Origin: Planctomycetaceae bacterium
GTDB lineage: Bacteria > Planctomycetota > Planctomycetia > Planctomycetales > Planctomycetaceae
Direction: 5' to 3'
NCBI GenBank assembly: GCA_028284485.1
Contig: JANQRQ010000274.1
Span: forward strand, 1 to 46,640
DNA: 46,640 bases
Part shown: piece after piece, positions 1 through 10,010 of the stretch
Position numbering within the stretch: the first letter of the stretch is position 1
How the letters are laid out: every line of letters begins with the position of its first letter
Position numbers and translations under genes: made by a program
Notes under the pieces: model-generated
What the model was told of the DNA's origin: nothing
The model's input: only the letters and a program-made list of their open reading frames with translations
Database searches by the model: none

Positions 1-764
1 CTGACCCGAGCCACACGCCACCGGCAACGATTAAGAACCTTCGGAATCAACTGCGACGAGAGGTAGCGGGAGCTTTCGCAGCCCGCCAAAAACTGCAGCA
101 GGCGGAGTTGGCAAACATCCGCGAGCGGACCAAGGAATTGGAGCAGACGATCGAAGTGCGCGAGCGCATTAAAGACAAAATCATCGAGCGACGCACCCAG
201 GATTTGCTGAACCCCAATCTACGATGGGAGACAACACCGCCGGGCACCGCCAAAACACCCGCCGGCACAACGCAACCAAACGACGACATGGAAGATGTCA
301 GTTCGACCGAGCCGATCGATGCAGAAGATGACCTCAACGATCAGAACACCATCGGGCTTCAAGGGCGCTGGCAAATCCACCTCATGAAGCAAGGCCGCGA
401 CGACTTCATCCTGGGTGGGAAGCTGACAGAAGATTTCGAAGATGACGGCGACGGAGACTGGTTCGTCGAAGTCGAGGATTCCACATTTGCGATTCGTTAT
501 GGCCGAAAGAATGCCGTTTGGCTTATGGCCAGCATCACACCGCTAGAAGGCCATGCCAATGCGTTTGAACTCGACGATCCCAACGATCCGAAACCGGAAC
601 ACATTCTGGGCCGCTTCGCTGTTGATGGGGATTCGTTGCGACTCTGCTTCAAACCCGATTTGGTCGATGGCAAACCACCATCGCTGATGGCGGGCGAAAA
701 GACCGCGTACCTGGAATGCACGCGCGCACGGGATCGCGTGACCATCGGAGCCGTCGCGAATTGA
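1..764 (+). CDS. Partial protein with coiled coil and TIGR03067-like C-terminal domain
   Basis: The reading frame is open from the left edge of the window (codons in phase with base 3), so the start codon lies outside. What remains is about 253 residues. The first 75 or so are rich in Arg, Glu, Lys and Gln and look like a long charged helix or coiled coil, ending in an IIERRTQDLLNP-type stretch that I associate with planctomycete proteins. The last 130 residues start with LQGRWQIHL and end with LRLCFKP and AYLECTRAR, which resembles the TIGR03067 planctomycete domain (an LQGxW start and a 'GD.LxLC' strand near the end). The function of that domain is unknown. The gene is 73 bases upstream of the TolC-like gene. 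The missing N-terminus could hold a catalytic or sigma-factor domain, so no role is assigned. Confidence 0.75.
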   Translation, partial: DPSHTPPATIKNLRNQLRREVAGAFAARQKLQQAELANIRERTKELEQTIEVRERIKDKIIERRTQDLLNPNLRWETTPPGTAKTPAGTTQPNDDMEDVSSTEPIDAEDDLNDQNTIGLQGRWQIHLMKQGRDDFILGGKLTEDFEDDGDGDWFVEVEDSTFAIRYGRKNAVWLMASITPLEGHANAFELDDPNDPKPEHILGRFAVDGDSLRLCFKPDLVDGKPPSLMAGEKTAYLECTRARDRVTIGAVAN

Positions 765-837
765 GGAGACAGGGCTCCGAGTTCCTTCGTGATCCCCACT
801 CACTTCGATTGCGTCCAATGGTCGATACAGAAGACAG

Positions 838-2358
838 GTGCGGATGACGATCCGCGCACGTTTTCGTCGCAGATTCTTGGCTGCTTCAAGGATGATGTCG
901 CAAGTCTCTGTCAGAGGGGCCATTGTGTCGTGTGCGCTAATCATGGCAGCCGGAATCGGCTGCCAGTCGACGCACCCGGTGCGCAATACAACGACGAGCC
1001 CTCCGTCGAATGAGACGACGACACCGCTGGCTAACCCACAGGACCCATCCAATCCGGATAACCCGCAAAGTCGAGTTGACCACAAGACTCGACCACAGGA
1101 ATGGGATGCCGACGGCAACATCACTCCGGTTCAATTCGAAGACTTCGATCGTGAACTGCCACCGCCAGAGACTGACGCGACGGAACCGGCGGCGTTCACG
1201 CTCGCCCAACTCGAAGGTTTGGCCTTTCAACACAATCCAACCTTAGTGACTGCCGCGGCGCGCATGCAGGCCGCTTGTGGCAAGCAATTGCAAGCGGGGC
1301 TTTATCCGAATCCAATCGTGGGGTATCACGCCACAGAGGTTGGAAACCTGGGAACCGCCGGCCAGCAAGGGGGATTCGTCCTTCAGCGTTTTATTACGGG
1401 CGGCAAGTTGCAACTTGATCAAGCGATTGCAGGCAAAGAATTTGACGAGGCGCATTTTCGCTTTCACGCCCAAGAACGGCGCGTGCTGAGCGATGTACGA
1501 GTCCGATTCTACACGGCCCTCGTCGCCCAACGCCGTGTTGACTTAACCGAGGAACTCGCCCGCATCGGGGACGAACTCGTTCAGGCAACCCAAAAACAAC
1601 TGGCCAACCGCATCGGAACCGAGAACGATTTGCTACAAGCAGAAATCCGGGCCGACGAGTCTTACATCCTGCTCGACAATGCGCGGAATCAACATATCGA
1701 AGCCTGGCGACGCCTCGCAGCCGTGGTGGGTAAAACGAATATGCTAATGGCGCCTGTTTCCGGCGACTTAGATTCCGATTTGCCGAACTACGATTGGGAG
1801 AGTTGTTACGCGACCGTGCTGAACGATCATCCCGAGTTGCAGGCGGCCCGAGCCCACATTGACCGGGCCGCGATCTCCGTTGAACGTGCAAAACGGGAAC
1901 CGATTCCAAATGTCGACCTCATGGTCAGTGTACGTCACCATAACGTCACCCAAAGCGATGTGGCGAACATTCAAGCGGGCATACCACTTCCGATCTTCGA
2001 CAAAAACGAGGGAAACATTCAGTCTGCCGAGGCCGAATGGATAGCCGCCTGCAAAGAAGCGGAGCGGATCGAACTCGATTTGCAGGACCAACTGGCCGTC
2101 GCCTATCGTCAATATGAAAACGCCCGTCAACAAGCCGATCGATATCGGGAACGAATGATTCCAAAGGCGGAGAAATCCCTGAGGTTAGTGTCGGATGGCT
2201 ACGATAACGGGCAGGTCGAGTATCTCACATTGCTTGTTGCGCAAGAGACGTACCTGCAGGTCAGTTTGTCGTATCTCGACTCGCTGCGGGAACTTTGGAC
2301 GGCAACGTCGCTCATCGACGGCCAACTGCTTGCCGGCAGTCTGGCTTCGAATCAATGA
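838..2358 (+). CDS. TolC/CzcC-family outer membrane efflux protein
   Basis: This 506-residue protein has the architecture of the outer membrane efflux (OEP) family, the trimeric channel that lets tripartite pumps discharge across the outer membrane. An Arg-rich n-region is followed by a hydrophobic stretch ending in IGC at Cys42, which suggests a lipoprotein signal as in CusC/CzcC-type members, although the lipobox is not perfect. An acidic linker runs to about residue 110. Two OEP repeats follow, with the expected long Gln/Glu/Ala-rich helices (for example QATQKQLANRIGTENDLLQAE and, near the end, VSDGYDNGQVEYLTLLVAQE). Start choice is uncertain: GTG at 838 gives the longest form, ATG at 844 is nearly identical, and ATG at 892 would put the signal peptide at the very N-terminus. 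It heads a same-strand run with the ABC efflux genes, so it is probably their outer membrane partner. Confidence 0.9.
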   Translation: MRMTIRARFRRRFLAASRMMSQVSVRGAIVSCALIMAAGIGCQSTHPVRNTTTSPPSNETTTPLANPQDPSNPDNPQSRVDHKTRPQEWDADGNITPVQFEDFDRELPPPETDATEPAAFTLAQLEGLAFQHNPTLVTAAARMQAACGKQLQAGLYPNPIVGYHATEVGNLGTAGQQGGFVLQRFITGGKLQLDQAIAGKEFDEAHFRFHAQERRVLSDVRVRFYTALVAQRRVDLTEELARIGDELVQATQKQLANRIGTENDLLQAEIRADESYILLDNARNQHIEAWRRLAAVVGKTNMLMAPVSGDLDSDLPNYDWESCYATVLNDHPELQAARAHIDRAAISVERAKREPIPNVDLMVSVRHHNVTQSDVANIQAGIPLPIFDKNEGNIQSAEAEWIAACKEAERIELDLQDQLAVAYRQYENARQQADRYRERMIPKAEKSLRLVSDGYDNGQVEYLTLLVAQETYLQVSLSYLDSLRELWTATSLIDGQLLAGSLASNQ

Positions 2359-2442
2359 TCTCGTGGCACTTGCAGGCGAGGTTCCAATTGCCCAAGTCGC
2401 GATACCGGCTTATGATAAAGAGGAACGAACGGGATCCTTTTT

Positions 2443-2889
2443 ATGCCTCATCAAATCATCAGCATGGTCGTCGTCGCAGCCGTCCTGGCTTGCCCACTCG
2501 GGTGCAGCCTGGGTTCGGTATTCGCGGCGTCTTGCTGTGCCATGGTGCTTGAAACGCCAGATACGACTTCCGAGCCGGCAACATCCGATTGCTGCCATTG
2601 CTGTCAGCAGCCGGATTCGACAGTCGCCGACAACAATCGTGATTGTCCGGAAGAACGACCCGAAGAATCGTCGTGCCAAGGGGTCTGCGGCGGGGCCATC
2701 CTTGGGAAGCCGTGCGAATTGGACAACATCGGCGACGTTATGAATCCTCCACTGACTGATGCAGGTCAGTCTGCCGCTGCATCGCGAATCGCGCATCACC
2801 ATAGCGTGCCCGTCGGGGAAGATATTGACCCGGGCGGCTGCAACTATGGGCGATCGCTGCGCGCGCTGCATTCGTCATTTCTTTGCTAG
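2443..2889 (+). CDS. Exported cysteine-rich hypothetical protein
   Basis: I do not recognise a named family. The 148-residue product begins with a hydrophobic segment (MVVVAAVLACPLGCSLG) that could be a signal peptide or lipoprotein signal. It contains 14 cysteines, including the clusters SDCCHCCQQ and SSCQGVC, plus an HHH run at about residues 118-120. It ends in RSLRALHSSFLC, with Cys as the last residue. Such a composition fits a metal-binding or disulfide-rich periplasmic protein. It lies 84 bases after the TolC-like gene and 131 bases before the first ABC permease, on the same strand, which suggests it works with the pump, perhaps as a metal chaperone or sensor. That role is inference from composition and position only. 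Codon usage looks like its neighbours. Confidence 0.6.
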   Translation: MPHQIISMVVVAAVLACPLGCSLGSVFAASCCAMVLETPDTTSEPATSDCCHCCQQPDSTVADNNRDCPEERPEESSCQGVCGGAILGKPCELDNIGDVMNPPLTDAGQSAAASRIAHHHSVPVGEDIDPGGCNYGRSLRALHSSFLC

Positions 2890-3020
2890 TCGAAAGTCGA
2901 ATGCCCGGCAGGCCGTAGCCGCTGCAGTCCTGGCTCTAATGTTTTTTCAGCCGGGCAGCTTCCACCATGTTGATAACACGACATGGTCTGCGCACTTTTT
3001 CGACTTGGGAATTCGTGCTC

Positions 3021-4190
3021 GTGTCTTTGTTTTTCCGCCTGCTCCCGTGGGAGTACGCTATCCGAAATCTGTTTCGCCGCCCGCTGCGCACGTCGCTGAC
3101 GCTTGCCGGTTTGACGACGGTGACCGTATTGGTGTTCGTCGTGGTGGGATTCATCCGTGGGTTGGAAAGATCGCTGGCGGTCAGCGGAGATCTGCACACG
3201 GCCATTATCTTCTCTCTCGGCATGGGTGAGAATTTGGAGTACTCTTCGATTCCGATGCGGACAAGCGACTTGGTACCGGCCAGCGTGAGCGGCATCCGGA
3301 AACGTTATGATCAAAAATACGTCTCTCCGGAACTTTATCTCGGCACGCTGGTATCAGCCGCGGAACGACCGGCATCGATGGGGCTCGTACGCGGTGTGAC
3401 GCGACCGGCGCTATTGGTGCGACGCCAAGTCGAAATCGAAAAGGGGGATTGGCCCGGCCCCGGGGAAGTCATGGTCGGACGTATGGTTGCTACGAAGTTA
3501 GGCGCAACTGATGGCGAACTGGGCATCGGGCGGCGAGTCGTTTTCGAGGGCCGATTGTGGCGCGTGAGCGGAGTCTTTTCCGCAGGAGGTTCCGCCTTTG
3601 AATCGGAGCTTTGGTGCCGGCTCGATGAATTACAACAAGCAATGAAGCGACAGGATTTAAGCTTGGTCGCCGTCACGTTGGGGAGCGGCGGGAACTTCGG
3701 CGATATCGATCTGTTTTGCAAAGAGCGACTCGACTTAGAGCTGCAAGCGGTGCGTGAGACGGACTACTACGCTGCTCTACAAGAGGACTACAAGCCGGTG
3801 CGCTGGCTGGCATGGCTGGTCGTCGTCTTGGTATCGGGGGCGGGCGTCTTCGCGGGTTTAAACACGATGTATGGTTCCGTCATCGGGCGCATTGGGGAAC
3901 TTTCGACATTGCAGACAATCGGATTCGCTCGACGGGCCGTCGTGGTCAGTTTGATCCAAGAAGGGATGCTGTTGGCGGCAGCGGCTAGTTTGTTGGCCGC
4001 CTTGATTGCCTTAGTTTTTATCAATGGCGGCACAGTACGATTCACCATGGGAGCCTTCTCTCTGCGTGTTGACAGCATCGCCATTCTGATTGGCTGCAGC
4101 GTCGGTCTATTGCTTGGTTTTTTCGGAGCCCTTCCCCCAGCAATTCGGGCATTGCGTATGCCGATTGTCGAGGGACTCAAAGCGGTTTGA
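3021..4190 (+). CDS. ABC transporter permease, MacB/FtsX type (first copy)
   Basis: This inner-membrane permease belongs to the MacB/FtsX family that couples a cytoplasmic ATPase to a periplasmic adaptor. From the GTG at 3021 it is 389 residues, starting [20 protein letters not shown], a start I expect for planctomycete members. The frame continues upstream to ATG 2967, which would add 18 residues; neither site has a strong ribosome binding site. Topology is typical: one membrane helix right after the N-terminal Arg-rich segment ([19 protein letters not shown]), a large periplasmic domain of about 220 residues, then three C-terminal helices, the first starting [10 protein letters not shown] and the last ending in [15 protein letters not shown]. 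The order TolC-like, Cys-rich, permease, lipoprotein, adaptor, ATPase, permease implies that this and the permease at 7168 form a heteromeric pair served by one ATPase. Confidence 0.88.
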   Translation: MSLFFRLLPWEYAIRNLFRRPLRTSLTLAGLTTVTVLVFVVVGFIRGLERSLAVSGDLHTAIIFSLGMGENLEYSSIPMRTSDLVPASVSGIRKRYDQKYVSPELYLGTLVSAAERPASMGLVRGVTRPALLVRRQVEIEKGDWPGPGEVMVGRMVATKLGATDGELGIGRRVVFEGRLWRVSGVFSAGGSAFESELWCRLDELQQAMKRQDLSLVAVTLGSGGNFGDIDLFCKERLDLELQAVRETDYYAALQEDYKPVRWLAWLVVVLVSGAGVFAGLNTMYGSVIGRIGELSTLQTIGFARRAVVVSLIQEGMLLAAAASLLAALIALVFINGGTVRFTMGAFSLRVDSIAILIGCSVGLLLGFFGALPPAIRALRMPIVEGLKAV

Positions 4191-4249
4191 TTACGTTAAC
4201 GGTCAACGGGGGTCGACCCGATGACACAACACTTTCTTAAGGAGTGAAC

Positions 4250-4792
4250 ATGAAAGATTACAAAGGAACTCTTTTGCTCGTCGTATTTGCCAGCGGACTG
4301 TGGGCGGTTGCTGGATGCACGCAAGAATCGGCACCCACGACATCGACCGATTCGTCCGCAGCTGCCCCATCAATCGACGGCTCCCAGTATCTGACCGAAA
4401 CCGAGCCGAACGGGGCCAAGGACGTCATCGACGTTCGAGAGAACTCGCAGGATGGTGACGAGGTTGTCATCGTGGGACGGATCGGCGGTTCCGCCACCCC
4501 CTGGGTCGAAGGTCTGGCCGCGTTCTCGATTGTTGATGGTTCGCTTGATGCGTGCAGTGATATTCCCGGCGACCACTGCCCCACACCGTGGGACTACTGT
4601 TGTGCGACTGATAAGCTGCCGACTTCGACAGCGCTGGTGAAGGTCGTTGACGACGGAGGCGATGTGGTGAAGGCGGATGCCCGCGAATTACTCAAGGTGC
4701 AGGAACTTTCGACGGTCGTTGTTCAAGGGAAGGCCCAACGAGACGACGCGGGCAATCTGACCGTTATTGCCAGCCGCATCTATGTGAAGTGA
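4250..4792 (+). CDS. Lipoprotein with conserved cysteine motif in the efflux cluster
   Basis: The 180-residue product has a clear lipoprotein signal: MKDYKG, a hydrophobic stretch, then AVAGC with the lipidated Cys at residue 23. The start at ATG 4250 is fixed by a good ribosome binding site, AAGGAG at 4238-4243, six bases upstream; an in-frame GTG at 4244 is ignored. After a Ser/Thr-rich linker comes a compact domain starting VVIVGRIGG and ending VVVQGKAQRDDAGNLTV. Its beta-strand pattern resembles OB-fold lipoproteins, but I cannot name the family. In the middle is a striking segment, ACSDIPGDHCPTPWDYCC, with four cysteines and several acidic residues, plausible as a metal site or two disulfides. 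The stop is four bases before the adaptor gene's ATG, so the two are almost certainly co-translated. A metal-linked accessory role is inference. Confidence 0.75.
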   Translation: MKDYKGTLLLVVFASGLWAVAGCTQESAPTTSTDSSAAAPSIDGSQYLTETEPNGAKDVIDVRENSQDGDEVVIVGRIGGSATPWVEGLAAFSIVDGSLDACSDIPGDHCPTPWDYCCATDKLPTSTALVKVVDDGGDVVKADARELLKVQELSTVVVQGKAQRDDAGNLTVIASRIYVK

Positions 4793-4796
4793 TCCT

Positions 4797-6419
4797 ATGA
4801 GTGCAGACGTTGATCTTCGAGAATTGGCCGTTGACCGAAGCGAAGCGGCAGACGACACCGTGCGTCCGCGACGGCAATGGCTAACGCGTTACGTGTTACC
4901 TGCTGTATTGATTGTCGGTTTTGTATCCCTCATCGCGTGGTCGGCGCGCGACCTGGTCTTTCCTCCAAAACCTGTCACGGTTGTTCCCGTTTACTCCACA
5001 AATGCCGTGGTTCATCCGGAGGGAACACCATTATTCCAGGCGGCCGGTTGGATTGAAGCTCGACCGACGCCGGTCAGAGTCGCCGCCCTGGCGCCGGGTG
5101 TCGTCGAAGAGTTGCTGGTCGTGGAGGATCAGCCGGTTGCCAAGGGGGAACCGATTGCCGAACTCGTCAAGGACGATGCGCAATTGGCCTACGAGCGGTC
5201 GCTGGCCGACTTGGAATTGCGCCAAGCGGAACTGGAAGAATCTCAGGCAGCACTCACGGCTGCGAATACGCGATTTCAGCAGCCGGTCCATCTGCAGGCG
5301 GAATTGGGGGAGGCCGATGCATCGCTCGCCAAGATCAATACCGAACTCAAGAACCTGCCGTTTCAGCTTCAGCGGGCCGAGGCCGATGCCAAGGCGATGC
5401 AGCAGGATTATCAAGGCAAACTGGCTTCCCAAGGTGTCGTCGCCGGAGTAGCAATCGACATCGCCCGCAGCAAAGCCGAATCGGCGCAGGCTTTGGTCGC
5501 GGAACTTCGTGACCGGTCGGAATCGCTAAAGACCGAACGGCAGGCGCTATCGCAACGGCGAGATGCTCTGCGAATTCAGCTGGAACTTCTCGCTGACGAG
5601 CTGAAAGCCAAAGGCGAAGGGGAAGCAAAAGTGAAAGCCGCGATGGCCCGAGTGACGCAGGCACGGGTCGTTGTGGCTGAAGCAAAATTGAAACTCGACC
5701 GCATGAGTGTCGTCTCCCCGATCGACGGTCGCGTTTTTCGGTTAATCGCACATCCCGGCGCACGCATCGGGAGCGGAATGACACAGATGGATGGTCACGA
5801 CGGCAGCACCGTCGTGACGCTGTACCGGCCCGATATGTTGCAGGTGCGCGTGGATGTCCGTTTTGAGGACATCCCCAATATCAGTCTCAAGCAACCCGTT
5901 GAAATCGACAACCCGGCGCTGCCATCACCGCTGGAAGGCAAGGTTCTTTTTGTCAGTTCCGAAGCGGATATTCAGAAAAACACGCTCGAGGTCAAAGTGG
6001 AAGTCCCCGATCCGCCCCCGGTCTTCAAACCGGAGATGCTGGTGGATGTAACGTTTCTGGCCCCTCGGAAACCACAGCAGGAGTTGGAGCCGTCACAAGA
6101 GGTTCGGCTTTACGTGCCTGAGCAACTTGTTCATACCGAAGATGGTTCTTCTTTCGTCTGGCTGGCCGATCAATCGGAGGGGGTCGCACGCAAGACAACT
6201 GTGGAAACCGGAACAACGGGACCGGGCGGCCTGGTAGAAATCTTCAGCGGCTTAACCGTTTCCAGCCGCATCATTTCCAGTGGTATCGATGGACTGCAAT
6301 ACGGTGACCGCATCAAAGTCCGCGAAGAAGAAACGCCGATCGGCAGTGCTACTTCCGGCGCACGACAAAGCAAAATCGCACCCACGACAAACCGACTGCC
6401 GACGGGAGGGACCCGGTAA
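4797..6419 (+). CDS. HlyD/MacA-family periplasmic adaptor (membrane fusion protein)
   Basis: This 540-residue adaptor would bridge the inner membrane ABC permeases and the outer membrane TolC-like channel. Residues 31-49 form one transmembrane helix ([17 protein letters not shown]). The first half of a lipoyl/barrel-sandwich domain follows ([20 protein letters not shown]). A long alpha-helical hairpin rich in Ala, Glu, Gln and Lys spans roughly residues 135-300. The second lipoyl half follows ([22 protein letters not shown]), then beta-barrel and membrane-proximal domains. The helical hairpin is long, as suits contact with a TolC-type channel. The gene starts four bases after the lipoprotein gene, and its stop overlaps the ATPase start (TAATG at 6417-6421), which indicates translational coupling. 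The family assignment is firm. The exported substrate is not evident. Confidence 0.92.
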   Translation: MSADVDLRELAVDRSEAADDTVRPRRQWLTRYVLPAVLIVGFVSLIAWSARDLVFPPKPVTVVPVYSTNAVVHPEGTPLFQAAGWIEARPTPVRVAALAPGVVEELLVVEDQPVAKGEPIAELVKDDAQLAYERSLADLELRQAELEESQAALTAANTRFQQPVHLQAELGEADASLAKINTELKNLPFQLQRAEADAKAMQQDYQGKLASQGVVAGVAIDIARSKAESAQALVAELRDRSESLKTERQALSQRRDALRIQLELLADELKAKGEGEAKVKAAMARVTQARVVVAEAKLKLDRMSVVSPIDGRVFRLIAHPGARIGSGMTQMDGHDGSTVVTLYRPDMLQVRVDVRFEDIPNISLKQPVEIDNPALPSPLEGKVLFVSSEADIQKNTLEVKVEVPDPPPVFKPEMLVDVTFLAPRKPQQELEPSQEVRLYVPEQLVHTEDGSSFVWLADQSEGVARKTTVETGTTGPGGLVEIFSGLTVSSRIISSGIDGLQYGDRIKVREEETPIGSATSGARQSKIAPTTNRLPTGGTR

Positions 6420-7123
6420 TGGCCCTGATCGAAATCCAAGGCGTCACAAAGCAGTATCACAAAGGAGACGAGACAATCACCCCGCTCGAGGGTGTCTCGC
6501 TGGAGATCCAACAGGGCGAATTCATTTCGCTGATGGGGGCCAGTGGCACGGGGAAATCGACACTACTCAACCTCATCGCCGGTATCGACCGACCGGACGG
6601 CGGCAGAATTGTCATTAACGGAACCGATATAACCCGTTTGTCGCGCACCAAGCTGGCTAACTGGCGGGCTGCCAACTTGGGATACATTTTTCAAACACAT
6701 AATCTCGTGCCGGTACTGACAGCGTATGAAAACGTGGAACTTCCACTATTGTTGTTGCCGATGTCACGCGACGAACGGCGGAAAAGAATCGGCATCGCAC
6801 TCCAGGCGGTTGATCTGCTCGACCGGGCCGATCACTATCCGCGACAATTGTCCGGCGGTCAGGAACAGCGCGTCGGTATTGCCCGCGCAATCGTGGCACA
6901 CCCGAAAGTTGTCGTCGCGGACGAACCGACCGGCGACCTCGACTCGCACACGTCTGACCAAATACTCAAACTGCTCAAACGACTGAACGCACAACTCGAT
7001 GTGACGTTTTTGATGGTCACGCACGACGCTGAAGCAGCCCAAATCGCCGATAAGCTGTACCGGCTCGATAACGGACAGCTCGTACAGACAGAAGAAACCG
7101 CGACCGCACCTGCAGGACATTAA
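6419..7123 (+). CDS. ABC transporter ATP-binding protein, MacB/LolD type
   Basis: This 234-residue cytoplasmic ATPase powers the permeases on either side of it. Walker A is GASGTGKST at residues 40-48, the Q-loop is in [10 protein letters not shown] near 90-98, the ABC signature is LSGGQEQR at 144-151, Walker B is [12 protein letters not shown] at 164-175, and the switch histidine is in MVTHD (His202). The [15 protein letters not shown] stretch and the TGDLDS form after Walker B are typical of the LolD/MacB/FtsE branch rather than of importers. The start codon overlaps the adaptor stop codon by one base, so the two are translationally coupled. It is the only ATPase in the cluster and must serve both permeases if the cluster is self-contained. 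Length is normal for the family. Confidence 0.95.
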   Translation: MALIEIQGVTKQYHKGDETITPLEGVSLEIQQGEFISLMGASGTGKSTLLNLIAGIDRPDGGRIVINGTDITRLSRTKLANWRAANLGYIFQTHNLVPVLTAYENVELPLLLLPMSRDERRKRIGIALQAVDLLDRADHYPRQLSGGQEQRVGIARAIVAHPKVVVADEPTGDLDSHTSDQILKLLKRLNAQLDVTFLMVTHDAEAAQIADKLYRLDNGQLVQTEETATAPAGH

Positions 7124-7167
7124 GATTTGCCACGTTCGTCCATCCCGAATGGAAATGCTTCAACGCA

Positions 7168-8310
7168 ATGTTCAAGTTTCTCCCATACATCTTGAAAACG
7201 CTGTGGCGGCATCGCTCGCGAACGATCCTGACGGTAACAGGCTCGGCAGTGGCGTTGTTTGTTTTTTGTTTCGTGGGAGCCGTCCAGGAAGGGATGCGTG
7301 ATTTGCGGCAACGTCAAGAGGCCAAGGGATCTCTCATTGTCTTCCAAGCCAACAAGTTTTGTCCGGCGACAAGTCACCTGCCGCAAGACTATGACCAAAA
7401 AATCTCCTCGTTGGACGGGGTGCAGGAAGTCGTCCCAATTCAGGTCTTTACGAATAATTGCCGGGCGAGTCTCGACGTGGTCGTGTTTTACGGCGTCCCA
7501 CCAGAAAAGCTCCAAACAGCACGCGACTTTGAGTTGGTTGCCGGCGATTGGTCGGAGTTCGAACTGAACCAGGATGCCGCCGTTGTGGGGCAGGCTGTCG
7601 CCGCCCGTCGGGATATCCAAGTGGGCGAGAATTTCTCGAACGGCGATGTATCCGTCAACGTCGCGGGAATTTTTCAAAGCGACGATCCCGCCGAGGAAAA
7701 CTACATTTATTCTCACTTAGAGTTCCTACAGCGAAGCAAAGGGATGGATCTTGTCGGAACCGTAACGCAACTGGAAATTCTACTAGCCGCAGGGGTTGAC
7801 CAACTCGCCAAATGCGAAGAAATCGACGAGATGTTCCGCGGCGGCCCCATCGAAACCGACACGCGGCCCAAGGGAGCCTTTCAAGTTCAAAGCCTGGGGG
7901 ACTTGACGCAGTTGATTGATATGGCCCAATACCTGGGCTATGCCTGCGTCGGGTTGGTACTGTCATTAGTCGCGACAACGACGGTTATGTCGGTTCAAGA
8001 CCGCATTAAGGAGCACGCCGTCCTGCAAACGATTGGATTCTCAGGACCACGGGTGTTTCGTCTCGTGATGACCGAAAGTGTTATCCTCAGCATGCTCGGT
8101 GGAGCGTTCGGGGTTGGGGCGGCGATCGTGGTATTGAAAATCAGCACGCTCTCGGTTGGTGCCGAGGCGGTGACCATTGCCTTTACTCCCTCTATGCGAC
8201 TTGCGGCCATCGGGATGATTGTCGCGACAGTATCGGGGCTGCTCGCCGGAATCGCACCCGCCCTGCATGCGGCTCGAACGGCAATCGTCCCCGCGCTGCG
8301 TCAGGCGTAG
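7168..8310 (+). CDS. ABC transporter permease, MacB/FtsX type (second copy)
   Basis: This 380-residue inner-membrane permease is the second MacB/FtsX-like subunit of the cluster. It has an N-terminal helix near residues 15-40 following the LKTLWRHRSRTILT motif, a periplasmic domain of about 210 residues, and three C-terminal helices, the last ending in GIAPALHAARTAIVPALRQA, the usual family finish. The EHAVLQTIGFSGPRVFRLV loop matches the cytoplasmic loop of MacB-type permeases, and a similar [15 protein letters not shown] loop is in the first copy. The two permeases are alike in plan but clearly diverged, which suggests a heterodimer. The gene starts 44 bases after the ATPase and ends 100 bases before the first sulfatase. 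It is probably the last gene of the efflux operon. Confidence 0.92.
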   Translation: MFKFLPYILKTLWRHRSRTILTVTGSAVALFVFCFVGAVQEGMRDLRQRQEAKGSLIVFQANKFCPATSHLPQDYDQKISSLDGVQEVVPIQVFTNNCRASLDVVVFYGVPPEKLQTARDFELVAGDWSEFELNQDAAVVGQAVAARRDIQVGENFSNGDVSVNVAGIFQSDDPAEENYIYSHLEFLQRSKGMDLVGTVTQLEILLAAGVDQLAKCEEIDEMFRGGPIETDTRPKGAFQVQSLGDLTQLIDMAQYLGYACVGLVLSLVATTTVMSVQDRIKEHAVLQTIGFSGPRVFRLVMTESVILSMLGGAFGVGAAIVVLKISTLSVGAEAVTIAFTPSMRLAAIGMIVATVSGLLAGIAPALHAARTAIVPALRQA

Positions 8311-8410
8311 TCGCGGCAATCCCAGGGATCGTTGCCAATTGGTAGGAGATTGTTGATACTCGAAGCACCGTATCAACTGCAACCAGCCCTTTTGAAGAAC
8401 GACCCAAGCG

Positions 8411-9925
8411 ATGATCTCTCAATCCAGCTTTGCCCAGAGAACTGTTTCGTTCTCATTCAGTTTCGTGTTGCTAGCTCTCATGAGCGGAACAGCAAACGCC
8501 GCCGAGACGCGTCCGAACATCGTCTTTCTGTTTACCGACGATCAGGCCTGCTATTCGCTGGGCTGTTACGGCAACCAAGACGTCGTCACGCCAAACATCG
8601 ATAGTATTGCACGCGACGGTATCGCGTTTGACCATCATTACGACACGACGGCGATCTGCATGGCCAGTCGGGCGAATGTCGTTACCGGAAAGTATGAGTT
8701 TCGAAACGGCTGCAATTTCGAGCATGGGCCGTTGAAGATAGAGCATTGGCAGAGGTCGTACCCGATTCTGCTGCGGGAAGCGGGGTACATGACTGCCTTT
8801 GCCGGCAAGATCGGTTTCGAAGTGGAACCGGCAGGCGGCGGGAAGTCGTATCTTCCCGAATCGGATTTTGACATGTGGGGGGCCGGGCCGGGGCAAACCT
8901 CGTATGAAACCAAAAAGAACAAGAGCATGGCGAAGTACGCCGACGAGTATCCGCATTCCAGCCGGTCGTACGGCGCCTTCGGTCGCGACTTCATTCTCTC
9001 CGCTGCAAAAACGGATAAACCGTTTTGTCTTTCCATAAGTTTTAAGGCACCGCATAAGCCGGATCAGCCCGATCCGATTTTCGACGACGTTTATGCCGGC
9101 AAATCATTCCAGAAACCCGCCAATTTCGGCCGCGAGCATGGGGAACACTTCTCGCTGCAAAGCCGCCAGGGCCGACAGTACGAGCGATTTGTGAGCTGGG
9201 GATACCGCGACCGCTACGACGAAATGATGGCGCTGTACCATCAGTTGGTGCACGGTGTCGATGCAGCGGTCGGCATGATCCGTGAAGCGATTAACGAAGC
9301 CGGCGTCGCAGACAATACCGTGATCATTTTCACTTCCGATAACGGTTTCTTCTGCGGATCACACGGTTACGGGTCGAAGGTACTGCCGTACGAAGAGGCG
9401 TCGCGTGTGCCTTTAATCATTTTCGATCCTCGGCACGACAATAGTGGGAAGCAACTTCGCAGTCGGGCGCTGACCGGGAACATCGACTTCGCACCGACGA
9501 TTTTGGACTTAGCCGGACTTGAACCACCAAGCGGTATAGATGGCCGCAGTCTGCTTCCGTTGTACGACGATCCAACAGCCAGTGTGCATGATCATTTGGC
9601 GGTGATGAACGTTTGGGGACCGCGCGAAGTACATAGCCTGGGCGTAGTCACGAAAGACAACAAGTACATTTACTGGCCGTATGCCGGCGGAGAGTTTCAG
9701 GCGACCGAGGAACTTTATCACCTGTCTGAAGATTCACTCGAACTGCGCAATTTGGTTGGCGATGCGGATAGCCAACAGCGATTACAACAGATGCGGCGTC
9801 TGTACGACGACGTGGTCGCTTATTGGAAAGCTGAAGCCGTCCCCTATCACGGTTACCAGGAATACGGGCAGATTTTCAACCGTTCCTACCACTGGGCACC
9901 GAAGCCGCGGCGGCGCGGGCAGTAG
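8411..9925 (+). CDS. Secreted sulfatase (alkaline phosphatase superfamily)
   Basis: The 504-residue enzyme should hydrolyse sulfate esters, most likely on a polysaccharide, outside the cytoplasm. A signal peptide covers about residues 1-30 and ends ANA. The sulfatase fold begins at [11 protein letters not shown], where Asp43 and Asp44 are metal ligands. The formylglycine motif is CMASR with Cys83, a C-x-A-S-R form rather than the commoner C-x-P-S-R. A second metal-binding segment is [13 protein letters not shown]. The C-terminal subdomain ends in [12 protein letters not shown]. No maturase gene is in the window, so formylglycine generation would depend on an enzyme encoded elsewhere. The gene lies 85 bases before a second sulfatase on the same strand and they may be co-transcribed. 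The natural substrate cannot be read from the sequence. Confidence 0.95.
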   Translation: MISQSSFAQRTVSFSFSFVLLALMSGTANAAETRPNIVFLFTDDQACYSLGCYGNQDVVTPNIDSIARDGIAFDHHYDTTAICMASRANVVTGKYEFRNGCNFEHGPLKIEHWQRSYPILLREAGYMTAFAGKIGFEVEPAGGGKSYLPESDFDMWGAGPGQTSYETKKNKSMAKYADEYPHSSRSYGAFGRDFILSAAKTDKPFCLSISFKAPHKPDQPDPIFDDVYAGKSFQKPANFGREHGEHFSLQSRQGRQYERFVSWGYRDRYDEMMALYHQLVHGVDAAVGMIREAINEAGVADNTVIIFTSDNGFFCGSHGYGSKVLPYEEASRVPLIIFDPRHDNSGKQLRSRALTGNIDFAPTILDLAGLEPPSGIDGRSLLPLYDDPTASVHDHLAVMNVWGPREVHSLGVVTKDNKYIYWPYAGGEFQATEELYHLSEDSLELRNLVGDADSQQRLQQMRRLYDDVVAYWKAEAVPYHGYQEYGQIFNRSYHWAPKPRRRGQ

Positions 9926-10010
9926 GTTGCGTCGACCGTTATAAGCCAGCGGACATTTCACAGGAGCCGGACCTCGACGCCCACCTGCACGATTTGACGA
10001 AAGAAGCCCG

